64,000 bases of DNA. Origin: Cupriavidus necator (GTDB taxonomy: Bacteria; Pseudomonadota; Gammaproteobacteria; Burkholderiales; Burkholderiaceae). The stretch lies in NCBI RefSeq assembly GCF_013141915.1, contig NZ_SROX01000004.1:1-64000 (forward strand). Reading direction: 5' to 3'. The notes beneath the pieces are model-generated. The model searched no databases, had not been told where the DNA came from, and worked only from the letters and a program-made list of their open reading frames with translations. Position numbers and translations under genes: made by a program. Positions 1 to 7,999 of this stretch are shown piece after piece; within the stretch, counting starts at the first letter, position 1; every line of letters begins with the position of its first letter.

Positions 1-605
1 TATTTCTCGACCAGCACCTTGTCGTCGCCGAAGCTGGCCGACGCCTCGCGCTTGACCGACGCCAGCGCGGCGTCGAAACCGTCGCCCGACTCGACCACGC
101 GCATGCCCTTGCCGCCACCGCCCGCGCTGGCCTTGAGCAGCACCGGATAGCCGATGCGGTCGGCCTCGCGGCGCAGCAGCGCCGGGTCCTGGTCTTCGCC
201 GTGGTAGCCCGGCACCAGCGGCACCGCGGCCTTTTCCATCAACTGCTTGGCCGCGCTCTTGCTGCCCATCGCGTGGATCGCCGACGCCGGCGGGCCGATA
301 AAGACCAGCCCGGCCGCGGCGCAGGCCTCGGCGAAGGCTTCGTTCTCGGACAGGAAGCCATAGCCCGGGTGGATCGCCTGGGCGCCGCTCTCCTTCGCCA
401 TCTCGATGATATGGTCGGCGCGCAGGTAGCTGTCGCGCGCGGCGGCGCCGCCGATATGCACGGCCTCGTCGCAGAAGGCGACATGGCGCGCCTCGGCGTC
501 CGCATCGGAATACACCGCGACGGTGCGGATGCCCAGCCGGCGGCAGGTGGCGGCCACGCGGCAGGCGATTTCACCGCGGTTGGCGATCAGGATCTTGTTG
601 AACAT
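1..605 (-). CDS. mccA: Methylcrotonyl-CoA carboxylase, biotin-carrying alpha subunit (N-terminal part, cut by window edge)
   Basis: This is the amino-terminal 201 codons of a biotin carboxylase subunit; the rest lies beyond position 1. It begins [17 protein letters not shown], the standard opening of the biotin carboxylase fold. It continues with the [11 protein letters not shown] motif and the ATP-grasp glycine-rich loop ([11 protein letters not shown], near residues 164-174). Such subunits carboxylate biotin using ATP and bicarbonate. The neighbour downstream of its start (637-2244) is the matching carboxyltransferase, only 31 bases away, which points to 3-methylcrotonyl-CoA carboxylase of leucine breakdown. 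A propionyl- or geranyl-CoA carboxylase remains possible, because substrate specificity sits in the other subunit. Confidence 0.9.
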   Translation of the reverse strand, partial: MFNKILIANRGEIACRVAATCRRLGIRTVAVYSDADAEARHVAFCDEAVHIGGAAARDSYLRADHIIEMAKESGAQAIHPGYGFLSENEAFAEACAAAGLVFIGPPASAIHAMGSKSAAKQLMEKAAVPLVPGYHGEDQDPALLRREADRIGYPVLLKASAGGGGKGMRVVESGDGFDAALASVKREASASFGDDKVLVEK

Positions 606-636
606 TGAGCTTCCTAGTCGTTGTGACATGCCACGA

Positions 637-2244
637 TTACATGCGGAACACGCCGAACTTCATCTCGTCGATCGGCGCGTTAAGGCTGGCCGACAGTCCC
701 AGCCCCAGCACCGTGCGCGTCTGCGCGGGATCGATCACGCCGTCGTCCCACAGCCGCGCGCTGGCGTAGTACGGATGCCCCTGGTGCTCGTACTGGTCGC
801 GGATCGGCTGCTTGAAGGCGTCTTCCTCCTGCGCGCTCCACTGGCCCCCCTTTGCTTCTATCCCATCGCGGCGCACCGTCGCCAGCACGCTCGCGGCCTG
901 CTCGCCACCCATCACCGAGATGCGCGCGTTCGGCCACATCCACAGGAAGCGCGGCGAATATGCGCGCCCGCACATGCCGTAGTTGCCCGCGCCGAACGAG
1001 CCGCCGATGATCACCGTGAACTTGGGCACCTGCGCGGTCGCGACCGCGGTCACCATCTTGGCGCCGTTGCGCGCGATGCCTTCGTTCTCGTACTTGCGCC
1101 CCACCATGAAGCCGGTGATGTTCTGCAGGAACACCAGCGGGATCTTGCGCTGGCAGCACAGCTCGATGAAGTGCGCGCCCTTGAGCGCCGACTCCGAGAA
1201 CAGGATGCCGTTGTTGGCGACGATCCCGACCGGATAGCCCCAGATCCGCGCGAAGCCGCACACCAGCGTGGTGCCGTAGCGCGCCTTGAACTCGTCGAAC
1301 TCGGAACCGTCGACCAGCCGCGCGATCACCTCGCGCACGTCGTACGGCTTGCGCGTGTCGGTCGGGATCACGCCGTACAGCTCTTCCACCGGATAGAGCG
1401 GCTCGACCGGCGCGTGCAGGCGGATCTGGTCCGGCTTGCGGCGGTTCAGGTGCTGCACGATATTGCGCGCCAGGCTCAGGGCGTGGTGGTCGTTCTGCGC
1501 GAAGTAGTCGGCCACGCCCGACAGGCGCGTATGCACATCGGCGCCGCCGAGGTCTTCGGCGCTGACTTCCTCGCCGGTGGCCGCCTTCACCAGCGGCGGG
1601 CCGCCCAGGAAGATGGTGCCCTGGTTCTTGACGATGATCGACTCGTCGCTCATCGCCGGCACGTAGGCGCCGCCCGCGGTGCAGGATCCCATCACCACCG
1701 CGATCTGCGGGATGCCGCGCTTGGACAGGTTGGCCTGGTTGTAGAAGATGCGGCCGAAGTGGTCGCGGTCGGGAAACACCTCGTCCTGGTTGGGCAGGTT
1801 GGCGCCGCCCGAATCGACCAGGTAGATGCACGGCAGGTGGTTCTCTTCGGCGATTTCCTGCGCGCGCACGTGCTTCTTGACCGTCATCGGGTAATACGTG
1901 CCGCCCTTGACGGTGGCGTCGTTGCAGACGATCACGCATTCCTGCCCGGCCACGCGGCCGATGCCGGTGATGATGCCGGCGCCGGGCGCGGCGTTTTCGT
2001 ACATGTCGTACGCGGCCAGCTGCGACAGCTCCAGGAACGGCGTGCCGGGGTCCAGCAATTGCTGCACCCGCTCGCGCGGCAGCAGCTTGCCGCGCGACAG
2101 GTGCTTGGCGCGCGCGTCGGCGCCGCCGCCTTCGGCCAGTTTCGCGATCTTTTCCTGCAGGTCGGCAACCAGTGCCTGCATGGTCTGCGCGTTGGTCCTG
2201 AACGACTCGGAGCGGGCGTTCAGCTTGGTTTCAATTGCCGCCAT
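637..2244 (-). CDS. mccB: Methylcrotonyl-CoA carboxylase carboxyltransferase (beta) subunit
   Basis: The 535-residue product has the length and motifs of acyl-CoA carboxyltransferase beta subunits. These include the N-terminal crotonase half with [13 protein letters not shown], the [17 protein letters not shown] segment, [13 protein letters not shown], and the C-terminal half with [16 protein letters not shown] and [10 protein letters not shown]. Those glycine-rich loops form the oxyanion holes that bind the acyl-CoA and carboxybiotin. The enzyme transfers CO2 from biotin on the alpha subunit to 3-methylcrotonyl-CoA in leucine and isovalerate catabolism. It ends 31 bases before the alpha subunit gene and starts 51 bases after the acyl-CoA ligase, so the three genes read as one operon. 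The methylcrotonyl assignment rests on overall resemblance. Confidence 0.93.
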   Translation of the reverse strand: MAAIETKLNARSESFRTNAQTMQALVADLQEKIAKLAEGGGADARAKHLSRGKLLPRERVQQLLDPGTPFLELSQLAAYDMYENAAPGAGIITGIGRVAGQECVIVCNDATVKGGTYYPMTVKKHVRAQEIAEENHLPCIYLVDSGGANLPNQDEVFPDRDHFGRIFYNQANLSKRGIPQIAVVMGSCTAGGAYVPAMSDESIIVKNQGTIFLGGPPLVKAATGEEVSAEDLGGADVHTRLSGVADYFAQNDHHALSLARNIVQHLNRRKPDQIRLHAPVEPLYPVEELYGVIPTDTRKPYDVREVIARLVDGSEFDEFKARYGTTLVCGFARIWGYPVGIVANNGILFSESALKGAHFIELCCQRKIPLVFLQNITGFMVGRKYENEGIARNGAKMVTAVATAQVPKFTVIIGGSFGAGNYGMCGRAYSPRFLWMWPNARISVMGGEQAASVLATVRRDGIEAKGGQWSAQEEDAFKQPIRDQYEHQGHPYYASARLWDDGVIDPAQTRTVLGLGLSASLNAPIDEMKFGVFRM

Positions 2245-2295
2245 AAGGGCCTCGGGCAGTCGGTTATTGGTGTTTGTGTTTTATCTCAGGCGCGC

Positions 2296-4032
2296 TCAGG
2301 CCGTCCTGGATTCATCGAGATTCAGTTCACGCACCATCTGGTCGCGCATGACGAACTTCTGCACCTTGCCGGTCACGGTCAGGGGCATCTCTTCGACAAA
2401 GCGGATATAGCGCGGGATCTTGTAATGCGCGATCTGGTCGCGGCAGAAGGCGCGGATCTCGTCTTCGGTGGCGCGCTCGCCGGGCTTGAGCACGATCCAC
2501 GCGCATACCTCCTCGCCGTACTTGGCGTCGGGCACGCCGAATACCTGCACCGCCTGGACCTTCGGATGGCGGAACAGGAATTCCTCGATCTCGCGCGGGT
2601 AGATGTTCTCGCCGCCGCGGATCAGCATGTCCTTCACCCGGCCGACGATATTGCAGTAACCCTCCTCGTCGAGCGTGGCGAGGTCGCCGGTGTGCATCCA
2701 GCCGTCGCGAATGGCTTCGGCGGTGCGGGCCTCATCATCCCAGTAGCCGAGCATCACGGAATAGCCGCGCGTGCACAGCTCGCCCTTCTCGCCGACCGGC
2801 ACGGTCGCGCCAGTGGCGTCGACGATCTTCACTTCCAGGTGCGGCTGGATGCGGCCGACGGTGGTGGTGCGCTTGTCGAGCGGATCGGTGGTACTGCTCT
2901 GGAACGACACCGGACTGGTCTCGGTCATGCCGTAGGCGATCGTTACCTCGGACATATGCATCTGTGCCACCACGCGCTTCATGGTCTCGATCGGGCACGG
3001 CGACCCGGCCATGATGCCGGTGCGCAGCGACGAGAAGTCGTAGTCGGCAAAGCGCGGGTGGTCCAGCTGCGCGATAAACATCGTCGGCACGCCGTGCAGC
3101 GCCGTGCAGCGCTCTTCGCTGACCGCCTGCATGGTGGCCTCGGGGTCGAAGGCCTCGCCCGGGAACACCATCGCCGCGCCGGTGGAGACGCAGGCCAGCA
3201 CCGACAGCACCATGCCGAAGCAGTGGTAGAACGGTACCGGAATGCAGAGCTTGTCCTGCTCCGAGAAGCGCATCGCCATGGCGATGAAGCGCGCGTTGTT
3301 GACGATATTGCGATGCGTCAGCGTGGCGCCCTTGGGCGCGCCGGTGGTGCCGCTGGTGAACTGCACGTTGATCGGGTCATAGCGGTCCAGCTGCGCCGTG
3401 ATGCCATCGAGCTCCGCGCGCGCCACGCTGGCGCCACGGGCCAGCACGTCCGCATAGCGGATCATGCCGGGGGTCTCGCCCTCTCCCATGCGGATCACCC
3501 AGCGCAGCGACGGCAGCCGCGCGGCCTGCAGCGTGCCCGCTGCGCTGGTGGCCAGCTCCGGCGCCAGCGCCTGCAGCATCTCGAGGTAGCGCGAGGTCTT
3601 GAAGGCCTCGGCGGCGACGATGGCCTTGACGCCGACCTTGTTCAGCGCGTACTCCAGCTCCGCCAGCCGGTAGGCCGGATTGATGTTGACCAGAACCACG
3701 CCCAGCCGGGCGGTGGCAAACTGCGTCACCAGCCATTCCACGCGGTTGGGCGCCCAGATGCCGACGCGATCGCCCCTGGCCAGGCCCAGCGCATGCAGCC
3801 CGGCGGCCAGCGCATCGATGGCTTCGGCGAACTCGCGCCAGTTCCAGCGCACGCCCTGCTCGCGAAACACCACGGCCTCGCGTTCGGGGAACGCTGCCAC
3901 GGTCTGCGCCAGCAGCGCCGAGACGGTCTGCTCGGACAGCGCAATGCTGGTGTCGCCACGGACATGCGACAGCCCGCCGATCGGCAGAATGGTGGGAAGC
4001 GGATCTCCCTGCATCTTCATCGTTGTCTCCAA
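2296..4032 (-). CDS. AMP-binding acyl-CoA synthetase
   Basis: The 578-residue protein is an adenylate-forming acyl-CoA ligase of the ANL superfamily. The P-loop [15 protein letters not shown] is at residues 226-240, YGMTETSP at 367-374, the WMHTGD aspartate at 450, the hinge region [20 protein letters not shown] at about 464-483, and the catalytic lysine is K556 (TVTGKVQKF). It converts a fatty or branched acid to its CoA thioester with ATP. As the first gene of the operon with methylcrotonyl-CoA carboxylase, it could activate isovalerate or similar branched acids, but medium- or long-chain acids cannot be excluded. The start is the first ATG; the next in-frame ATG is five codons later. A TetR-type regulator is transcribed away from it. 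Confidence 0.9.
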   Translation of the reverse strand: METTMKMQGDPLPTILPIGGLSHVRGDTSIALSEQTVSALLAQTVAAFPEREAVVFREQGVRWNWREFAEAIDALAAGLHALGLARGDRVGIWAPNRVEWLVTQFATARLGVVLVNINPAYRLAELEYALNKVGVKAIVAAEAFKTSRYLEMLQALAPELATSAAGTLQAARLPSLRWVIRMGEGETPGMIRYADVLARGASVARAELDGITAQLDRYDPINVQFTSGTTGAPKGATLTHRNIVNNARFIAMAMRFSEQDKLCIPVPFYHCFGMVLSVLACVSTGAAMVFPGEAFDPEATMQAVSEERCTALHGVPTMFIAQLDHPRFADYDFSSLRTGIMAGSPCPIETMKRVVAQMHMSEVTIAYGMTETSPVSFQSSTTDPLDKRTTTVGRIQPHLEVKIVDATGATVPVGEKGELCTRGYSVMLGYWDDEARTAEAIRDGWMHTGDLATLDEEGYCNIVGRVKDMLIRGGENIYPREIEEFLFRHPKVQAVQVFGVPDAKYGEEVCAWIVLKPGERATEDEIRAFCRDQIAHYKIPRYIRFVEEMPLTVTGKVQKFVMRDQMVRELNLDESRTA

Positions 4033-4055
4033 AGCGCGTTCGGTTTCGACTTGAG

Positions 4056-4070
4056 TTGAGCGTAACTCAA
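4056..4070. promoter_or_regulatory. Candidate TetR operator 1 (TTGAGCGTAACTCAA)
   Basis: Perfect inverted repeat TTGAG-CGTAA-CTCAA lying 24 bases upstream of the acyl-CoA ligase start. A preceding TTGAG extends it into an overlapping palindrome CTTGAGTT-N6-AACTCAAG (4050-4071). The same half-sites with the same 5-base spacer recur at 4225-4239. A site this close to the ligase start would suit repression by the adjacent TetR protein; this is inferred from symmetry and position. Confidence 0.5.
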
Positions 4071-4224
4071 GAACACGAATATCGTCGGGGTGATCCTGCC
4101 CAAAATTGGGGGTTAACCCCGATAAGCTGCTATCGTGTGCTGCCGGATGGTTAGGCGATTCCCGGTCTCGTCACATCGGAATGACGAAAAGGTATACGGG
4201 CTCAGGCGAAAATTCAACCTTAAT

Positions 4225-4239
4225 TTGAGGCGCACTCAA
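4225..4239. promoter_or_regulatory. Candidate TetR operator 2 (TTGAGGCGCACTCAA)
   Basis: Second copy of TTGAG-N5-CTCAA in the same intergenic region, about 130 bases before the TetR start. The half-sites are identical to operator 1 while the spacer differs, as expected of a protein-binding site rather than a duplicated sequence. It may serve autoregulation. Confidence 0.5.
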
Positions 4240-4367
4240 CTTCGAGGCAAAATGGAGTACGATGTGACGGCGTCGCGCAGCAACCGCCAACGCCGCGCTA
4301 CCGCAGGTTAGTGCTCCGCCCGGGGATGGCCTAACATTTCGCGCTTCGCTTGCAGGGATCCGACATC

Positions 4368-5063
4368 ATGGAAGACATCGCCACCACCCGCCGGACCCCG
4401 TCCGGCGCCAGGGCGGAACAACGCATCCGCGACATCCTGCGTGTCAGCCGCGAGGTGTTTGCCGAACTGGGCTACGAAAAAACCACCACGACCGAGATTG
4501 CCCAGCGCTTGGGCGTTTCCGAGGCCACGGTGTTCACGTACTTCCAAAGCAAGCGCAAGCTGTGCGTGCGGGTGATCGAGGACTGGTACGACGAAATCAT
4601 CGGCACGATCGAGCAAGGCATGCCGCGCGACCAGGGCATCAAAGCGCAGCTGGCGTTCTACGTGAAGACGCACCTGCGCCTGTTCCTGATCCAGGGCACC
4701 GGGCTGTGCGCGCTGGTGCTGTCGGAAGGCCGGGCCAAGGGGCCGGACCTGGGGCAGGAGTTCGTGCCGCTGCAACGCCGCTATACGGCGCCGCTGATGG
4801 ACCTGCTCGCGCGCGGCCGCGAACATGGCGAGATTCGCGCCGACCTGCCGCTGAGCCTGATGCGCTCCGCCATCCTGGGCCCGATGGAGCATATCCTGTG
4901 GGATGCCATCGCGCGCGAGCGCGAGGTCGATATCGACACCACCGCCGCAGGCATGGTGGCCTTGCTGTGGCCCGCGCTGCAGCCCGCAAATATCGAACTG
5001 GAGGCCCTGCGGGCCTTCCATGGCGAAGTTGGCGCGGCGCTGCGCAAGCTGGACGGCGCCTGA
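4368..5063 (+). CDS. TetR/AcrR family transcriptional regulator
   Basis: The 231-residue protein has a TetR-type DNA-binding domain at residues 20-65. It contains ILRVSREVFAELGYEKTTTTEIAQ, then the recognition-helix region GVSEATVFTYFQSKRKL. A mostly helical ligand-binding and dimerisation domain follows. I chose the ATG at 4368; an in-frame TTG six codons upstream is less likely. It is divergent from the acyl-CoA ligase and carboxylase operon, and two matching palindromes lie between. It therefore probably represses that operon in response to an acyl-CoA or related intermediate. A TetR regulator called LiuQ controls leucine and isovalerate genes in beta-proteobacteria; this may be its ortholog, though I cannot confirm it. 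Confidence 0.9.
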   Translation: MEDIATTRRTPSGARAEQRIRDILRVSREVFAELGYEKTTTTEIAQRLGVSEATVFTYFQSKRKLCVRVIEDWYDEIIGTIEQGMPRDQGIKAQLAFYVKTHLRLFLIQGTGLCALVLSEGRAKGPDLGQEFVPLQRRYTAPLMDLLARGREHGEIRADLPLSLMRSAILGPMEHILWDAIAREREVDIDTTAAGMVALLWPALQPANIELEALRAFHGEVGAALRKLDGA

Positions 5064-5133
5064 CCGGATCGCTCGGCCAAGCCGGCAAATTCCTTGTACG
5101 CTGGAGGAGGCGTTCCCCCACGGAGATTGCGAC

Positions 5134-5502
5134 ATGGCCGTCCAGCTCAACCACACCATCGTCTTCTCTCATGACAAGCAGGCCTCCGCGGATTTCCTGT
5201 GCGAGGTCCTGGGCCGCCCGCCGGCCGAGCCGTTCGGGCCCTTCCTTGGCGTCGCGCTGGACAACGGCGTCACGCTCGATTTCATGGACGCGCAGGGCGA
5301 GGTTGCCATGCAGCACTATGCATTCCTGGTCAGCGACGCCGAGTTCGACCACGGCTTTGGCCGCATCCGCGCACGCAACCTTGCGTACTGGGCCGACCCC
5401 TACCGTCGCCGGCCTGGCGAGGTCAATACGGACGACGGCGGCCGGCGCATCTACTTCGAGGATCCGAGCAAGCACTTCCTCGAGATTTTCACCAGGGGCT
5501 GA
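5134..5502 (+). CDS. VOC (glyoxalase/bleomycin-resistance/dioxygenase) family protein
   Basis: A single-domain 122-residue protein of the vicinal oxygen chelate fold. It begins MAVQLNHTIVFSHDKQASADF and ends SKHFLEIFTRG. The likely metal ligands are H7, H61 (MQHYAFLV) and E117 (FLEIF), in the positions used by this superfamily. A dimer would build two metal sites. The substrate is not evident: the neighbours are a regulator and a TonB-like protein, with no thiol or aromatic pathway. Glyoxalase, fosfomycin-resistance and extradiol dioxygenase relatives share this fold, so no activity is assigned. The start is the ATG at 5134 because the fold begins there. Confidence 0.85.
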   Translation: MAVQLNHTIVFSHDKQASADFLCEVLGRPPAEPFGPFLGVALDNGVTLDFMDAQGEVAMQHYAFLVSDAEFDHGFGRIRARNLAYWADPYRRRPGEVNTDDGGRRIYFEDPSKHFLEIFTRG

Positions 5503-5640
5503 AGCCGACCGGCTTTGCAGTGCCTTTGGCGAGACACCGGCAAGCCCGCCACGTCCCGCCGCCTGTACCCGTCCTGCGCTTGGTTGATGCGGTTGCGCCT
5601 CATAGAATGAAATGGCCTGGTTTCCGCGCATCGAAGGACC

Positions 5641-6411
5641 ATGCAGACCGCCGCCTATCCCTACCAGCCCGTGCGCGAGCGGCGCACGCTGACCTGCTTC
5701 CTGCTGGCCCTGCTCATGCACCTGCTGCTGGGGGCCCTGCTGTACTACGGCGTGCGCTGGCGCAATGCCGTGCCCACCGGTGTGGCGGCGGAACTGTGGG
5801 AGCCCGTCCCCGAAGCCACCGTCCCCGAGCCCGCCATCAAGCCGGCGCCGACGCCACCGCCGGTCGAGCAAGAAGACGCCGATATCTCGCTGCAGGAAAA
5901 GCAGCGCAAGGCCAGGCTGGCCGAGCGTGAGGCCGAGCAGGCGCGGCAGCGCGACAGCCAGGCCCGCGCCGAAGCGGCCCGCAAGGATGCCCAGCGCCGG
6001 GCCATGGAAGCGCAACGCCAGGCCAGCAATGCCGAGCGCCAGGCCGAGCTGGCCCGCTTGCGCGCGCAGGCGGGCGGTGCCGGTGCCGCGGCCAACGCCC
6101 GGGCCGGGGCCGGTTCCGGATCCTCGGCGAAGCCGTCTTCGGGCTATGCCGAGCGCGTGCGCCAGCGGGTCAAGCCGAACATCATCTTCAACGAGGACGT
6201 CGCCGGCAATCCGGCCGCGGTGGTCGCCGTGCACATGGCGCCCGACGGCTCGCTGCTGTCGGCGCGCCTGGCCAGGTCCAGTGGCAATGCGGGCTGGGAC
6301 AACGCCGTGCTGCGCGCGGTGCAGCGGTCCGACCCGCTGCCGCGCGACAGCAACGGCGTGGCGCCGTCCGACATCCTCATCACCTTCTGGCCCAAAGATG
6401 AGGGCGGCTAA
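5641..6411 (+). CDS. TolA/TonB-like envelope protein
   Basis: The 256-residue protein has the three-part build of TolA and TonB. A short cytoplasmic tail with basic residues (RERR) is followed by one membrane helix at about residues 19-38. Next come a proline-rich stretch (60-77), a charged alanine/glutamine-rich coiled coil (about 80-145), a glycine/alanine linker and a C-terminal domain (about 165-256) with the TonB/TolA-type VAVHMAPDGSLLSARLARSSG segment. Such proteins bridge the inner membrane to outer-membrane or Pal partners and are driven by a TolQR or ExbBD motor. No motor, pal or tolB gene is nearby, so this is an orphan copy. TolA resemblance is stronger than TonB because of the helical mid-domain. 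Confidence 0.8.
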   Translation: MQTAAYPYQPVRERRTLTCFLLALLMHLLLGALLYYGVRWRNAVPTGVAAELWEPVPEATVPEPAIKPAPTPPPVEQEDADISLQEKQRKARLAEREAEQARQRDSQARAEAARKDAQRRAMEAQRQASNAERQAELARLRAQAGGAGAAANARAGAGSGSSAKPSSGYAERVRQRVKPNIIFNEDVAGNPAAVVAVHMAPDGSLLSARLARSSGNAGWDNAVLRAVQRSDPLPRDSNGVAPSDILITFWPKDEGG

Positions 6412-6484
6412 GCCCTCGCCGCCTGGCCGCGGCCGGTTCCAGTAGCGTGCGTTGTCGCACCAACTGCGGCTGAATAGAAAAATA

Positions 6485-6538
6485 TTCCAATAATCCAACC
6501 CTTGCTGGAATGACATTACAATTCCAGCTTGCCTGGAA
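6485..6538. promoter_or_regulatory. Inverted-repeat array upstream of the cysteine dioxygenase-like gene
   Basis: The half-site TTCCA/TGGAA occurs four times in 54 bases. TTCCA is at 6485-6489 and TGGAA at 6506-6510. The perfect repeat CTGGAAT-N9-ATTCCAG spans 6505-6527, and TTCCAG-CTTGC-CTGGAA spans 6522-6538. A possible -10 element TACAAT (6517-6522) lies inside the array. The region is much more AT-rich than its flanks. Phased half-sites suit a cooperative regulator such as the Lrp/AsnC protein encoded at 7213; the pairing is inferred. Confidence 0.45.
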
Positions 6539-6610
6539 GGACAAATCGCATGCCTGTGCTCCCGCCCGTCCCTATCATGAATAGACAAGAACAAGCCGAC
6601 GGAGCCCGCC

Positions 6611-7159
6611 ATGACGACCGCCTCTCCTCTCACTGCCGCCCGACCGGTTGGCGTCCCGCTCGACCAGCTGGCGCTCGACCTGGCCGACATTTTCACCCAC
6701 AGCGCACGCATGGTCGCCAGCCACCTCGCGCAGCACCTGCCCGACACCGACACGCTGCTGGCCGCGTTGCCGCCGGGCGCGTTGCTGGGCTCGGCCGAGA
6801 CCTATACCCGGCACCTGGTCTATGGCGATCCGCTGGAACGCTTCTCCGCCATGGTGCTGGTGTGGCGCCCCGGGCAGGCCAGCCCGGTGCATGGCCATCG
6901 CACCTGGTGCGCTTACCGCGTGCTGCGCGGCACGCTGACCGAGCAGCACTACCGGTGGGATGCCGCCAGCCGGCACGCGCGCCATGCCAACACCGTCACG
7001 CGCACCGCCGGCGATACCTTCAGCGTGCCGGGCGGCCTGCAGCACATCCATGCGCTCGGCAATACCAGCGACGAGATCGCGGTTTCGCTGCATCTCTACG
7101 GTGTCAGCCGCGACCATATTGCGACCGGCGTAAACCTGCTGGTGCCCGCCGACGCCTAG
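6611..7159 (+). CDS. Cysteine dioxygenase-family cupin protein
   Basis: The 182-residue protein resembles bacterial type I cysteine dioxygenases, which are mononuclear iron thiol dioxygenases that turn cysteine (or 3-mercaptopropionate) into the sulfinic acid. The cupin motif SPVHGHRTWCAYRVLRG supplies H94 and H96; the third ligand is in GGLQHIHALGN (H145 or, by alignment with the family's LHxxGN, H147). C100 (TWC) near the first motif lies where the family sometimes carries the Cys of the Cys-Tyr cofactor, but I cannot verify a crosslink partner. The start is the ATG at 6611. It stands alone behind an inverted-repeat array and before an Lrp/AsnC regulator. Other thiol substrates are possible. 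Confidence 0.82.
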   Translation: MTTASPLTAARPVGVPLDQLALDLADIFTHSARMVASHLAQHLPDTDTLLAALPPGALLGSAETYTRHLVYGDPLERFSAMVLVWRPGQASPVHGHRTWCAYRVLRGTLTEQHYRWDAASRHARHANTVTRTAGDTFSVPGGLQHIHALGNTSDEIAVSLHLYGVSRDHIATGVNLLVPADA

Positions 7160-7212
7160 CCGCCCCACTCCGCACCTGGTGCGGGCGCGCCCTCAACTGA
7201 CCGCCCCGCGCC

Positions 7213-7671
7213 ATGGACCGCTACGACAAACAGATCCTCGCCATCCTGCAGGAAGACGCCACCTTGCCGGTGGCGGAAATCGGAGAGCGGGTCGGCCTGA
7301 GTTCGACGCCGTGCTGGCGCCGTATCCAGAAGCTGGAAGAAGCCGGACTGATCCGCAAGCGCGTGGCGCTGCTCGACGCCGGCAAGCTCAATGCCGGTGT
7401 CACGGTGTTCGTCTCCGTCCGTACCAGCCAGCACAACGTGAAATGGCTCAAGCAGTTTCACGGACTGGTCTCGTCGATCCCGGAAGTGACCGAGTTCTAT
7501 CGCATGGCGGGCGACACGGACTACCTGCTGCGCGTGGTGGTGCCCGATATCGCCGCCTATGACCGGGTCTACAAGAAGCTGATCCAGGGCGCGGAACTGG
7601 CCGATGTCAGCTCCAGCTTCGCGATGGAACAGATCAAGTACACCACGGCCTTGCCGCTCGACTATGCCTGA
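7213..7671 (+). CDS. Lrp/AsnC family transcriptional regulator
   Basis: The 152-residue protein is a typical Lrp-type regulator. The N-terminal helix-turn-helix (residues about 3-55) reads DKQILAILQEDATLPVAEIG, then GLSSTPCWRRIQKLEEAGLI. A RAM ligand-binding domain (about 65-145) follows, with FHGLVSSIPEVTEFYRMAGDTDYLLRVV in the core. Such proteins form octamers and respond to amino acids. The gene starts 53 bases after the cysteine dioxygenase-like gene, so regulation of thiol amino acid breakdown is a reasonable guess. The repeat array upstream of that gene is its candidate target. Specificity cannot be read from sequence. Confidence 0.92.
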   Translation: MDRYDKQILAILQEDATLPVAEIGERVGLSSTPCWRRIQKLEEAGLIRKRVALLDAGKLNAGVTVFVSVRTSQHNVKWLKQFHGLVSSIPEVTEFYRMAGDTDYLLRVVVPDIAAYDRVYKKLIQGAELADVSSSFAMEQIKYTTALPLDYA

Positions 7672-7736
7672 GGCTTCACTTGTACGGGCCAGCCAAGGCC
7701 TCTGACCCCGTCGCCGCTGGCAATTTCCGCCATTTC

Positions 7737-7760
7737 AGCGCCTTTCCCCGCGCTTTTTTT
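7737..7760 (+). terminator. Rho-independent terminator after the Lrp/AsnC gene
   Basis: A 5-bp G/C-rich stem AGCGC (7737-7741) and GCGCT (7750-7754) with an 8-base loop is followed directly by a run of seven T residues (7754-7760). It lies 66 bases after the regulator stop codon. The stem is short but the T run is unusual in this GC-rich region. Confidence 0.55.
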
Positions 7761-7999
7761 CGCATCCTGTTGCAAATACCCCGCGTTCCGGCAGACTTGC
7801 CGGCACGCTTTCCCTGCCAGGAACCTGCTGCGACGCAGCAATGGCTGTAGAATATGCGGCCCCTATTCAAACGGCCGCGGCGTACGGTTTTTACCCTCGC
7901 CTCCCGCCGAACCCCCGCGAGCCTTGACAGCAGGTTGGAATCACGCGCGCCTCGTGCGCACTGCCGTCGAAACGCGATGCACGAAGGAAACAGCAGTCA
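7761..7999 (+). promoter_or_regulatory. Leader/promoter region of the RpoD paralog
   Basis: This is the rest of a 328-base gene-free stretch before the sigma factor gene. It holds a TAGAAT hexamer (7848-7853) that could be a -10 element and a TTGACA hexamer (7924-7929) matching a -35, but neither has a good partner at the usual 16-18 base distance. The palindrome GCTGCGACGCAGC at about 7827-7839 is also visible. I see no open reading frame with coding character. Confidence 0.35.

Larger units (their letters stand above)
4033..4367. promoter_or_regulatory. Divergent promoter region between acyl-CoA ligase and TetR gene
   Basis: This 335-base region has no gene and is less GC-rich than its surroundings. 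It separates two divergent genes and holds two copies of the same palindromic architecture, TTGAG-N5-CTCAA, one near each gene (annotated separately). I see no convincing -35/-10 pair that I would assign to either side. Confidence 0.6.

Noticed and set aside
523..4059. Plus-strand open frame of 1178 codons
   Set aside because: It runs antisense to the carboxyltransferase and acyl-CoA ligase genes. Its translation is His/Arg/Ala-rich with no domain, as GC-rich codon use creates on the opposite strand.
7924..7929. TTGACA before the RpoD paralog as a -35 box
   Set aside because: No -10 element at 16-18 bases; only a chance match can be claimed.
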